Made by a program: the position numbers and the translations under genes | Shown: piece after piece, positions 34,401-41,693 of the stretch | How positions within the stretch are numbered: the stretch's first letter is position 1 | Layout of the letters: each line of letters starts with the position of its first letter | The notes under the pieces: model-generated | Seen by the model: only the letters and a program-made list of their open reading frames with translations | Told to the model about the DNA's origin: nothing | The model's database searches: none | Source of the DNA: CAVPCZ01 sp963779225 | GTDB taxonomy: Bacteria > Bacteroidota > Ignavibacteria > UBA10030 > UBA6906 | NCBI GenBank assembly: GCA_963779225.1 | Contig: CAVZWW010000001.1 | Location: 434,001-498,000, forward strand | DNA length: 64,000 nucleotides | Reading direction: 5' to 3'

Positions 34401-34919
34401 GAAATAGAACCCTTGCGTCGCTTTGTCATCGCCGGCTGGAATATGGGCCAAATCGCTACAGGTCCGGGCAGCTACATGATGACCATGCCTGAGGCCGGTA
34501 CGACGTTCCGGCTCATCTCGACCAAACCCAACCAGCCGACAGACGTCTTCACGATTACTGCGCCTGCGGGTACGCAGAGCGCCGATCTGGCTAAGGCTGA
34601 TGCGGATCGGGTGAACGTCTATCCGAATCCGTATATCGGTTACAGCACGCTCGAGCCTGACAAGTACACGCGGTTCATTACCTTCACCCATCTTCCGACA
34701 AAGGCAACAATCCGCATCTTCAACCTCGCGGGTATGCTCGTCCGGACGATTACGAAGGAAAATACCGATCAATTCCAGCAATGGGATCTGCGGAACACCA
34801 GCGGCTTCCCGGTCGGTTCGGGCATGTACATCGCCTACATCGACATGCCGGAGGTCGGCAAGACCAAGATTCTCAAAATTGGCATCGTTCAAGAACAGCA
34901 GTTCATCGATCGCTGGTAA
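31500..34919 (+). CDS. large secreted protein with T9SS type A sorting domain, function unknown
   Basis: The 1139-aa product has an N-terminal signal peptide (MFKRCMKLLVGSVAVMVCLG, cleavage near SSAAED). It ends in a type IX secretion sorting domain: YPNPYIGYS near residue 1042, then TKATIRIFNLAGMLVRTI and WDLRNTSGFPVGSGMYIAYI. The ATG at 31500 is chosen because GGAGGAGG (31484-31491) precedes it; an ATG at 31482 lies inside that Shine-Dalgarno sequence. The body is rich in Gly, Asn, Thr and Tyr, with Ca-binding-like segments (DVNGNGVYDPATD, DVDGNGQFNL). No enzyme motif was recognised. It lies 20 bases after the TonB receptor, so the two are probably co-expressed and may work together at the surface. 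Confidence 0.85.
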   Translation: MFKRCMKLLVGSVAVMVCLGLMKSSAAEDPKTQRLEKTTTNDMSTYYTINNMFNMYYNNGRGSYNKFTSNNALEVPKGSGKYAIFEDGVVWGGFHKGRTDPKVGGSTYSQGLQAGKIITPGGPSEAERAVADDPTLAKYRVYRVRPDVTPATPFSAVQSKLQDESTLITRYEALSAQTLYDNYVRDWNEWPAAEGPAPYTDVNGNGVYDPATDIPGQPGADQTLYYVANDLNPSRVAGISGSPPIGLEMHRTVWGYNLSGALGNTIFMSTLVINKSGAPLDSAFMVMWSDPDLGTSEDDYAGCDVERSLGYVYNGKPTDGVYGTACPAVGYDFFQGPIVPAAATDSAVFQLKYRKGFKNLGMSTFVFFINSNATYTDPNLGAGGDVQWYRLMNATISSSGAPFINPLTGEATKYALNGDPVTGQGWLDGTGGFIPGDRRVCLVTGPFTLADKDTQELVVATIAGFGADRISSVNVLKYYSDLAQSAYNNLFNIPRPPPSPKVNIAELDGAIVLTWADSVGSVKIEKFNSSGYAFEGYNVFQYRESSTEPSQAIRLQTFDLVDGFTTIFDNVYDQGTGYVISKPVQFGGDFGIKRVYRTTTDVANSRPLVNGTPYYFGVTSYSFNPSPIAVPTQLESAAELLTIIPQWADPGTQYSNAYGDTLKDIAHSGPSDGKAIPIVLDPTRMKPEGATYNITFQGTVPNQTWTLKRTWKGVTETVAAGITDQAGTDDQSPVVDGIQWKVIGAPQSFKDFAVVSNATGPLVPPEAATINSDAYGYPHPSNSGTPVGTRQQSAGKLTASKGWVIGTGMNSPTMSPQYSYFLTRVTQSGARWPEIIPYDFEIRFTAAGGKAWNAYTDETPLDVPFELWNIGINTPDNTADDYRMFPYILDVDGNGQFNLLTKTGTDTVDNGGGGADHTCSGGTDDPFTDWIYWVKPADISPGQGGYNAIAAEIAAGTHEYLGASTTAEIEPLRRFVIAGWNMGQIATGPGSYMMTMPEAGTTFRLISTKPNQPTDVFTITAPAGTQSADLAKADADRVNVYPNPYIGYSTLEPDKYTRFITFTHLPTKATIRIFNLAGMLVRTITKENTDQFQQWDLRNTSGFPVGSGMYIAYIDMPEVGKTKILKIGIVQEQQFIDRW

Positions 34920-34937
34920 TGTGTGCGCGGCTCCCGG

Positions 34938-34964
34938 CCCCCGCTCCGCCCCGGCGGACGGGGG
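34938..34964 (+). promoter_or_regulatory. GC-rich hairpin between the T9SS-sorted gene and porV-like gene
   Basis: CCCCCG-C-TCCGCC pairs with GGCGGA-CGGGGG across a two-base loop, with one bulged C. The T-run (TTTTT near 34985) is about 20 bases further on, so it is not a standard terminator. It may stabilise the upstream mRNA end or partly attenuate transcription into the downstream gene. Confidence 0.45.
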
Positions 34965-35015
34965 ATACGGGACCGCAGGCAAGGTTTTTCTATCGAAAAT
35001 TGAAGGAGATCTTCC

Positions 35016-36068
35016 ATGACTAACAACGTATTGCGATCGGTGGTCTGTCTGGTTCTCCTGTTGGGCCTGCTGTCCCTGACAGCGGTGGGTGCCAACAAGA
35101 ACAGGATCGGAACATCGGGCGCGCAAGAGCTGCTCATCCCCGTTGGGGCTCGCGGCGTGGCGATGGGCTTTTCCGGTCAACTCGCACTCAAAGGGTTGGA
35201 CGCAATCTACTGGAACCCTGCGGGTCTCAGCCGGATGGAACCCAGCGTCGAAGTGCTGTTTTCACAGATGTCCTATATTGCGGACATCGGTGTCAGCTAT
35301 GGCGGTGTCGCCCTGAAGGTCGGGGATTTCGGCTATCTCGGATTCACCCTGAAGAGTCTTGCGTTCGGGGATATCATGGAGACGACCGAACTTTACCCTG
35401 ACGGGACAGGCGCAAGCTACAGTCCGACATTCCTCACCATGGGTGTGACGTATGCCAAGATGCTGACGGACCGCATCTCGGTGGGTGCAACGGGGTATCT
35501 GGTGTCGGAGAAGATCCTCGATGTATCTGCCACAGGCATATGTTTTGATATCGGCGTGCAATACCAGAACCTCGGCATACAGGGTCTGTCGATGTCCGTC
35601 GGCATCAAGAGCGTCGGCCCGAACATGACCTTCGACGGTTCAGGCACGTACAAGACGGCGACAGCGGACGACGGTTCCATCCGCGGCTCACAGACGATGA
35701 AAACCGAGATGGCCAGCTTTGAAATGCCGTCGAACCTGGAAATTGCTCTCGGATATACGCCCAGGCTGGACGAGAACAACGGTCTTGCCGTCACCGCCGC
35801 ATTCCGGAACAACAACTACACCGAAGATGAATACAACCTCGGTGCCGAATACGGGTTCATGAATACGGTGTTCCTGCGCGGCGGCTACACCTTCTCGCCG
35901 CAGACGGACAAGGACATCACCAACGCCAGAGGCTATATTTACGACTGGAGCCTCGGGCTGGGATTCCACTACAATACGGGTGATGTGGATCTGTCGTTTG
36001 ACTATGCCTACCGCATGGTCAAGTACTTTGACGGAGATCAGGTAATCACTATCAAAGTCGGATTATAA
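35016..36068 (+). CDS. PorV/PorQ-family outer-membrane protein
   Basis: The 350-aa product has a signal peptide (MTNNVLRSVVCLVLLLGLLS, cleavage near VGA). It shows the family opening TSGAQELLIPVGARGVAMGF and ALKGLDAIYWNPAGLSRME, as in PorV/PorQ and FadL-like barrels. PorV is the outer-membrane shuttle that carries T9SS cargo to the sortase PorU in characterised systems. The alternating beta-strand pattern continues to the C-terminus (YDWSLGLGFHYNTGDVDLSF). GAAGGAGA precedes the ATG. Its place directly after a T9SS-sorted protein suggests a dedicated partner. It may be a paralogue rather than the general PorV. Confidence 0.82.
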   Translation: MTNNVLRSVVCLVLLLGLLSLTAVGANKNRIGTSGAQELLIPVGARGVAMGFSGQLALKGLDAIYWNPAGLSRMEPSVEVLFSQMSYIADIGVSYGGVALKVGDFGYLGFTLKSLAFGDIMETTELYPDGTGASYSPTFLTMGVTYAKMLTDRISVGATGYLVSEKILDVSATGICFDIGVQYQNLGIQGLSMSVGIKSVGPNMTFDGSGTYKTATADDGSIRGSQTMKTEMASFEMPSNLEIALGYTPRLDENNGLAVTAAFRNNNYTEDEYNLGAEYGFMNTVFLRGGYTFSPQTDKDITNARGYIYDWSLGLGFHYNTGDVDLSFDYAYRMVKYFDGDQVITIKVGL

Positions 36069-36103
36069 CGATCGCCCCTCTCTCATCCGGGAGATCGGGT
36101 TTC

Positions 36104-36141
36104 GAGGGCTGGCATCTGTTGCGTGCCAGCCCTCTTTAATT
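36104..36141 (+). terminator. rho-independent terminator after the porV-like gene
   Basis: GAGGGCTGGCA (36104-36114) and TGCCAGCCCTC (36124-36134) form a perfect 11-bp stem with a 9-base loop, followed by TTTAATTT. It ends the TonB receptor to porV-like unit. Confidence 0.9.
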
Positions 36142-36152
36142 TGCCTCAACAT

Positions 36153-38519
36153 ATGGACACCAACGTGATACGTCGAATTGTCCCGGGGACTGCTCTGATT
36201 CTCTTGTGCTCCGCCCTTCTTGCGGCCGGCGTCCGGTCCCAGGAGTTGCGGTATTTTCCGGAACGCGGGCAGGGGGCCGTCCACCAGCGCACGCGAGAGC
36301 TGGGCAGCGGGGCGGTGGTTCTTCTTGTGGCACTCCAGCCGGGATACGAAGATCTTTCTCTCCTTGCACACCTGCGGATGGAATCGGGGGCGCGAGCCGT
36401 CGTGGCATATGTGACAAACGGGGAATCGACGCCGGGCGATATAGGTTTCACCGCACCGGTGTATACCGCCGCAGAGCGCAAAGAGGAGGCGTATGCGGCG
36501 ACACGGATGCTCGGGACAACGGCGCATTTCCTGAATCTGCCGGATCCGGGGATCGTCCAGACCAGGGAAGACCTCCTGCAGATCTGGAACCCGGACACGG
36601 CCCATGCGCGGCTCGATCAGGCCCTCCGTCAATATCGTCCCGACGTTGTCGTGGTGTGCGGTGACTTTCGCAGCGACACGATCGCCTCTGCGCGCCAGCG
36701 CTTGCTCATGGAGTTGCTCATGGACGCCTCCCGGATAGCAGGCCGTGACGCGTTCCGGGCGGACACGGTGAACGTTACGGGGTGGAAAGTTCCGCGGATC
36801 TATGGAGAATCGGCGCGCGATGCCCGTCACGGGGAGACCCTGTACGACAAGCGCCACCCGTTCTGGAAGAAAACATACCGTTCAATCGCCGTGGAGGCGG
36901 CCAGGGAATACAGAACCCTCTGGCTGCAAATCGGATCCTGGATGCGACAGGGGGACCGGCGTTACACGCTTCTGTTTCCGGAAGGGATGGCTGCCCCGGG
37001 GGGAATGCTGGACGGTCTCCCGGAGATCGGCCCGAACCTCCGGTCGCTCGCGGGCAAAGTCCGCACTGCAGCCGGCCGGAAGGTGCGCGGGACGAGCGCA
37101 CCGCGGCTCACCGATATTTCGAGAGTCATCGACAGCCTGGATCAGTTCCTCGGCCGCCACCGAAGGAATACGCCTGCAGGCGACTTGAAACTTCTGGCCG
37201 GGTGGAAAAACGGACTTGAAGAACTTCGGTGTTCCCTCCTGAATGTCAAAGTGGACTTCAGCTCCAGCGAGAGCCTTCTTGCGCCCGATCAGCTCTTCTA
37301 TCTGAAAATCAACAGCGTCTCCTCCCGGGGTTCCGGGAAACGGAACTGGATACTGTTTCCGGGCGCAATCGACCATACATGGGGCATCAATGTATCGCTC
37401 GAGCACCAATTTTCCCTTGCCCCGCCGCAGGAATTTCAGGTCCTGACCCCCCACCAGATGGAGTTGACCGTTCCCGTCTCCCAATTCGGGATGACACAGT
37501 CCGCGATGAGGACCAGGTTTTCATTCATTGTGATGCATCAGGATTCGCTCAGGGAACGCTCCTTCTTCTACAGGGGAGAAGTGCTTCTGCGGGTTGGGCC
37601 GCGCCGGACGTTTGAACTTCTTACTCCCGTTGTGCGGGGGATTGACGGAGAGGAAGTATCCTACCGCCTGCTGAATATCAGCCGGGATGCCTACCAGGGA
37701 AGAATGACGATCGTGGGTTCCCTTGCGGAAAATACAGGCAATGAAGTCTTTCTCCCGAAAAAGGACTTTGTTCTTGTGGATACCCTGCGCCTGTCGTTGC
37801 GGGAAACGCTCCCTGCCGGAGAGCACACGATGAAACTGGAATTGTCGGGGGGGAATGCAGAACCAATTCTCGTGCGGAGTTTTGAGGCGCGTGTGGACTC
37901 GCAGGTCCGTCTCGGACTCCTGACATGCATCGAGAACAGTCCGGTGGCGCAGGCTCTGCGACGGCTCCGGGTGCCGTGGAGGAGTGTGGATACCACATTT
38001 GCCGCGGGGGCGGACCTGTCGGCATTCAACGTCATCCTCGTTGATCGGGATGCCTTTGAAGGTATACAGGGACTCCGCGGGAGGGCCGGGGCTCTCCGGG
38101 ATTGGGTTCGGGAAGGCGGCCGGTTGGTGGTCCTGCCACAGGCTGCGGCAGCGGACGGCGGCGCCTCCGTGCTGTCCATCGGTGCCTTTGGCCGATCGGC
38201 ACAGCTTTCACCCATGACGCCGGTGATGTTCGACACGACTGTGGCGCTCGGCCGCACTCCGAACCGGCTCTCGCGAAGCGATTGGGAGAATTGGGTGGTC
38301 TCCAGATCTCTGAATTCGATCCGGATCAATTCCGGCGTGGAGGCTCGCACGCCCGTCACCTCACTGGAGGGCGCAATTCCGCTCGTGGTGATGATTCCCG
38401 TGGAGAAAGGCCGGATCACACTCGTTGCACTGGATCTCAATTCACAATTCCAGAACGTGCACCCCGGTGCCCACCGGTTGCTGGCAAATCTTCTGGCCTT
38501 ACAGGAGGAGAAGCGATAG
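36153..38519 (+). CDS. secreted PIG-L/LmbE-like protein with degenerate catalytic motifs and GATase-like C-terminus
   Basis: The 788-aa frame starts at ATG 36153 with a signal peptide (residues 1 to ~30, cleavage near VRSQE). Residues ~53-165 follow the PIG-L/LmbE deacetylase pattern: a hydrophobic strand, an acidic motif, then VVAYVTNGESTPGD, a helix with ERKEEAYAATRMLGTTAHFL, LPDPGI, and YRPDVVVVCGDF. However, the zinc/catalytic AHPDDE motif is replaced by ALQPGYED (60-67), and the second HxxH-type site reads CGDFRSD. An active N-acetyl-glycan deacetylase is therefore unlikely. Residues ~620-665 (FNVILVDRDAFEGIQGLRGR, WVREGGRLVVLPQ) look like a glutamine-amidotransferase-type flavodoxin fold. 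No Shine-Dalgarno sequence is clear. It lies just after a terminator, so it has its own unseen promoter or is weakly expressed. Confidence 0.7.
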   Translation: MDTNVIRRIVPGTALILLCSALLAAGVRSQELRYFPERGQGAVHQRTRELGSGAVVLLVALQPGYEDLSLLAHLRMESGARAVVAYVTNGESTPGDIGFTAPVYTAAERKEEAYAATRMLGTTAHFLNLPDPGIVQTREDLLQIWNPDTAHARLDQALRQYRPDVVVVCGDFRSDTIASARQRLLMELLMDASRIAGRDAFRADTVNVTGWKVPRIYGESARDARHGETLYDKRHPFWKKTYRSIAVEAAREYRTLWLQIGSWMRQGDRRYTLLFPEGMAAPGGMLDGLPEIGPNLRSLAGKVRTAAGRKVRGTSAPRLTDISRVIDSLDQFLGRHRRNTPAGDLKLLAGWKNGLEELRCSLLNVKVDFSSSESLLAPDQLFYLKINSVSSRGSGKRNWILFPGAIDHTWGINVSLEHQFSLAPPQEFQVLTPHQMELTVPVSQFGMTQSAMRTRFSFIVMHQDSLRERSFFYRGEVLLRVGPRRTFELLTPVVRGIDGEEVSYRLLNISRDAYQGRMTIVGSLAENTGNEVFLPKKDFVLVDTLRLSLRETLPAGEHTMKLELSGGNAEPILVRSFEARVDSQVRLGLLTCIENSPVAQALRRLRVPWRSVDTTFAAGADLSAFNVILVDRDAFEGIQGLRGRAGALRDWVREGGRLVVLPQAAAADGGASVLSIGAFGRSAQLSPMTPVMFDTTVALGRTPNRLSRSDWENWVVSRSLNSIRINSGVEARTPVTSLEGAIPLVVMIPVEKGRITLVALDLNSQFQNVHPGAHRLLANLLALQEEKR

Positions 38520-38577
38520 CAGGAACACTCGCTCCGGATACACGTAACTGCCACTGCCTCTTCAACTCGATTGGCGC

Positions 38578-39837
38578 ATGAGAAAGAGCGCAGAAATACT
38601 TATCTTGATAGTTGTTACCCTTGCAGTGGCGAATCGCACCCCTGCACAATGGCTCCCGTCTCCCGGTCCTGACGGCGGCTCGGTGACTTCTTTTGCCGCG
38701 AACGGAGATTATCTCTTTGCAGGAACCGCCGCGGGTGTATTCCGGTCATTGGACTCGGGTGCCACCTGGACAGCGGTCAACCAGGGCCTCACAAGCCGGT
38801 CGGTCTGGACGCTCGCAATGTGCAATGGGTTTCTCTTTGCAGGCACCTATGACGGTGGGGTGTTCCGTTCGGGCGACAACGGGGGCAGCTGGAGTGCCGT
38901 CAACGATGAACTGACCGATACCCATGTTCTTGCCCTCTCGGTACATGGAGGTCTTTTGGTTGCAGGAACGCTCGGCGGCGTGTTTCACACGACCACATTT
39001 GGCACGACCTGGAGTGCTTCAGGTCCCGGTATGACCGATGTGCACACCCGTGCCCTTGCTTTCAGGGGCGACATGCTCTTCGCCGGAACCCTCGGCGGAG
39101 GGATCTTTCTCTCTGCCGATAGCGGTGCGAGCTGGACTCCGGGCAATGCTACGCTGTCAGGCACCTCGGTATTGTCTCTCGCTTTTCTGGGATCGCGGAT
39201 TTTCGTGGGAACGTACAGCGGGCTGTTTCTCTCCCCGGACAACGGGCACTCATGGAGTATCATTGACCCCCGGGGCACCCCTTCCTCCGGCCTCACCGAC
39301 GCCGGTATGGTGGTGCAGGCTCCCAAGACAATCTACGCTCTCGCTGTGCGGGGCGAGGATGTGTTTCTCGGAATGCACGGCGACGGAGTTTTTCGTACGA
39401 CAGACGGCGGGGAGACCTGGACACCATTCAGCGGCGGCCTGACGAACCTCTACATCAATTCCATTTTTGTCCACGAGGCGAATCTCTTCGTCGGTTTCTA
39501 CGGTGGTGGAACCGCACGGATTCCCATTCCCCCGGCGGTCACCGCTGTTGCGGATGCTTTTCCTGGCTTTCAGGGGACGGCATTGCTCGAGCAGAACTCT
39601 CCGAATCCGTTCAACGGGCAAACGAGGATCGGTTTCAAAGTGCCGGGTTCAGGGTTTGTGACGCTCACCGTCTTTGACCTGCTGGGGCGCGATGTGGCGA
39701 CACTGATCGAACGGCATATGGCGGGGGGGGAGTACACGACGACCTTTGATTCAGGGATGCTGGCGAGCGGCATCTATATCTGCCGGCTCACCGCCGGTAG
39801 TTCCGTATCGACGAAAAAGATGCTGCTCGTGCGATGA
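38578..39837 (+). CDS. Asp-box (BNR) beta-propeller protein with T9SS type A sorting domain
   Basis: The 419-aa product has a signal peptide (cleavage near NRTPAQ, residue 24). It carries six Asp-box units of the S-x-D-x-G-x-x-W type at residues 57-64, 98-105, 138-145 (degenerate), 179-186, 219-226 and 274-281, each followed by a GTxxG strand. This indicates a six- or seven-bladed sialidase/WD-like propeller. A textbook type A sorting domain occupies 337-419 (EQNSPNPFNGQTRIGFKVP, then VTLTVFDLLGRDVATL and ASGIYICRL, ending KKMLLVR). It is presumably exported by T9SS and attached to or released from the surface. No sialidase catalytic residues were identified, so a binding or structural role is as likely as an enzymatic one. 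Confidence 0.88.
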   Translation: MRKSAEILILIVVTLAVANRTPAQWLPSPGPDGGSVTSFAANGDYLFAGTAAGVFRSLDSGATWTAVNQGLTSRSVWTLAMCNGFLFAGTYDGGVFRSGDNGGSWSAVNDELTDTHVLALSVHGGLLVAGTLGGVFHTTTFGTTWSASGPGMTDVHTRALAFRGDMLFAGTLGGGIFLSADSGASWTPGNATLSGTSVLSLAFLGSRIFVGTYSGLFLSPDNGHSWSIIDPRGTPSSGLTDAGMVVQAPKTIYALAVRGEDVFLGMHGDGVFRTTDGGETWTPFSGGLTNLYINSIFVHEANLFVGFYGGGTARIPIPPAVTAVADAFPGFQGTALLEQNSPNPFNGQTRIGFKVPGSGFVTLTVFDLLGRDVATLIERHMAGGEYTTTFDSGMLASGIYICRLTAGSSVSTKKMLLVR

Positions 39838-40055
39838 GCGCCATTTATACCCCCGTGTGGGACAGGAAAAGTGGTGCCGGGGGAGCGCGGACCTCCTCTT
39901 CCATGTCCCGGTCGCGATGGTATGTGGAACGGCGCGCAGCGAGGAGTCGGCTGGATGAGTACTTTCAATGATCGGGGGCACGTGTCTGCGGGCTTTCAGT
40001 GTTCGCAAAGCCGCAGGCTCGAGTGTAGTATAAGAACGAGGTATGGAGCAAAGTG

Positions 40056-41045
40056 ATGCTGGCGCAGAAAGGACCGGGACCGGGCATGGCGGGCCGAGAT
40101 GCACATCGAGCAGATGTGAAGACCCGTTTACGTGCATCACTCTGGGCGATGACGGGGGGGGCGCCGGCATGGCGAGCCGGCCTCTGCACTGTGCTTATGC
40201 TGCTGCATGGGACCGCCTGTGCGCAGACGCCCATCCCGGTCCCCGGCACTCAGATCGATGTGGATGTGTACGGAAATGTTTTTATGCTGGATGCGCGCGC
40301 AGGGACGTTGACACTCTATGATCGCGGGATGCAGATTGTGACACAAACCGGCGGACCGGGATGGGAAAACGGCCGGTTTGATGAGCCCGCCGGCCTCTGG
40401 GCCCGGAACGGACTCGATGTCTTCGTGGCGGATTTTGGCAATCACCGGGTGCAGCGATTCGACCGGAGCCTCGCCTTCGTCTCTTCTCTTTCCACCAGGG
40501 ATTCCCAGAATCCCCGGGAACGAATCGGTTATCCGGCGGATGTCGCACTCTCCCGCCTTGGCGAACTGTTCATCTGCGATACCGAGAACGCGCGGATCGC
40601 CAAGGTCAATGCACAGAACCAGGTGGAGTCGGCGTTCGGGGATTTTGGTGCGGGACGCGGCCGCCTGTCACATCCCACCCAGGTGGAGATCGGACCGGGA
40701 CAGACAATCGTTGTCCTCGATACGCCGCGTGTGGTGCTTTTTGACAGTTTCGGGAATTTCGTGTCGACACTCCCCGAACTGTTGTTCACCGCCCCCTCCT
40801 GCCTGTTCGCCGATCAGGAGACCGTGGCCCTCGTGGACAGCAACAGGGTACTCTGTTTTGACAAATCGTTCAGGCCGGTTGATTCCTTTGATGTGCGCGA
40901 CATCCTGGGTTTTTCCCCGGTGCGCGTGTTTTCTCTTGTGATTGCCGGCGGACGCTGGTACATTCTCACAGAGGCCGGTCTCAGCATCGTCGATGATCCG
41001 CGCAGTTCATCGATCCGCCTTGACAAAGAGAAGAAAACTCACTAG
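40056..41045 (+). CDS. exported NHL/six-bladed propeller-like protein
   Basis: The product shows NHL-type repeats: NGRFDEPAGLWARNGLDVFV followed by ADFGNHRVQRFD, RIGYPADVALSRLGELFICD followed by TENARIAKV, and LSHPTQVEIGPGQTIVVLDT. Such beta-propellers usually bind partners. Start choice is uncertain. ATG 40056 (or the GTG just before) has GGAG (40045-40048), giving 329 aa with an odd 30-residue lead. ATG 40149 gives a compact signal peptide (RAGLCTVLMLLHGTACAQ, cleavage after ACA) but no Shine-Dalgarno sequence. A G8 run lies at 40154-40161. No sorting domain is present at the C-terminus, which ends in a basic KEKKTH, so it is probably periplasmic. The -35 box for ssb lies inside its last codons. 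Confidence 0.75.
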   Translation: MLAQKGPGPGMAGRDAHRADVKTRLRASLWAMTGGAPAWRAGLCTVLMLLHGTACAQTPIPVPGTQIDVDVYGNVFMLDARAGTLTLYDRGMQIVTQTGGPGWENGRFDEPAGLWARNGLDVFVADFGNHRVQRFDRSLAFVSSLSTRDSQNPRERIGYPADVALSRLGELFICDTENARIAKVNAQNQVESAFGDFGAGRGRLSHPTQVEIGPGQTIVVLDTPRVVLFDSFGNFVSTLPELLFTAPSCLFADQETVALVDSNRVLCFDKSFRPVDSFDVRDILGFSPVRVFSLVIAGGRWYILTEAGLSIVDDPRSSSIRLDKEKKTH

Positions 41046-41048
41046 CAT
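41020..41048 (+). promoter_or_regulatory. candidate sigma-70 promoter of ssb
   Basis: TTGACA (41020-41025) and TAGCAT (41043-41048) are 17 bases apart, overlapping the stop codon of the preceding gene. The predicted start near 41055 leaves about 23 bases before the ssb ATG, which includes an AAAGGA Shine-Dalgarno sequence. Confidence 0.6.
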
Positions 41049-41077
41049 GACCATACTGTGACGAAAGGACAAGACTT

Positions 41078-41506
41078 ATGGCAAAGAGCCTGAACAAAGT
41101 ACTGCTCATCGGCAATCTGGGGAAAGACCCGGAAGTGCGCTATACCGGCTCCGGTGTTCCGGTGGCCACCTTCAGCATCGCAACAAACGAATCGTGGCAG
41201 GATCAGGACGGCAATACGCAGGAACGCACGGAATGGCACAACATTGTGGCGTGGCGGAAACTTGCGGAAATCTGCCACCAGTACCTGCGCAAGGGGAAGA
41301 AGGTCTACATCGAGGGGCGGATCCAGACGCGCAGCTACGACGACAAGAACACCGGGGCAAAGAAATACATCACGGAGATCGTGGCCAACAGCATGATCAT
41401 GCTGGACAGCAAAGATCCCGGCGATGCCGGTTCCTATGCTCCGCCTGAAGCGCCGGCAGCGAGTACAACCATGGATCAGACAAAAGAGTCCGATCTCCCG
41501 TTCTAG
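41078..41506 (+). CDS. ssb: single-stranded DNA-binding protein
   Basis: SSB coats single-stranded DNA during replication, repair and recombination. The 142-aa product has an OB-fold of about 105 residues (MAKSLNKVLLIGNLGKDPEV, EWHNIVAWRKLAEICHQYLR, KGKKVYIEGRIQTRSY). A short flexible linker follows, and the acidic tip ESDLPF binds partner enzymes. It is followed by a cluster of DnaA-box-like 9-mers rather than another gene. Confidence 0.96.
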   Translation: MAKSLNKVLLIGNLGKDPEVRYTGSGVPVATFSIATNESWQDQDGNTQERTEWHNIVAWRKLAEICHQYLRKGKKVYIEGRIQTRSYDDKNTGAKKYITEIVANSMIMLDSKDPGDAGSYAPPEAPAASTTMDQTKESDLPF

Positions 41507-41514
41507 TCAATAAG

Positions 41515-41636
41515 TTATCAACAACCTTATCCACCGGGTTATCCACATTGTCGACCGTGGCTGTGGATAGGGTGTTAATAGTAAGTCTTTGTATCGTAAT
41601 ATCTTACCAGGTTTTACCTCAAACTGTTGTTGATAT
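41515..41636 (+). other. cluster of DnaA-box-like 9-mers (candidate origin or DnaA-controlled promoter)
   Basis: Against the consensus TTATNCACA, the plus strand has TTATCAACA (41515-41523), TTATCCACC (41527-41535) and a perfect TTATCCACA (41539-41547), starting exactly 12 bases apart. In the opposite orientation lie CTATCCACA (complement of 41562-41570) and a weaker ATATCAACA (complement of 41628-41636). The stretch from about 41574 to 41636 is visibly A+T-rich for this genome and includes TAATAGTAA (41576-41584). The 150-190-base gap has no gene. It could be oriC, a DnaA-titration site, or an operator for carA. A weak promoter-like TATCTT lies at 41600-41605. Neither dnaA nor dnaN is in the window. 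Confidence 0.6.
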
Positions 41637-41693
41637 GCCACCGCTTTCCTCAAAACCCCGGTGGAAACAGTTGTGGAGATCAGGCGGCAACCA

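Noticed and set aside
39838..40055. Possible promoter before the NHL-like gene (TTCGCA-N18-TAGTAT)
   Set aside because: The -35 box is weak and the spacing is longer than in the other promoters of the window. No other feature was seen in this gap.
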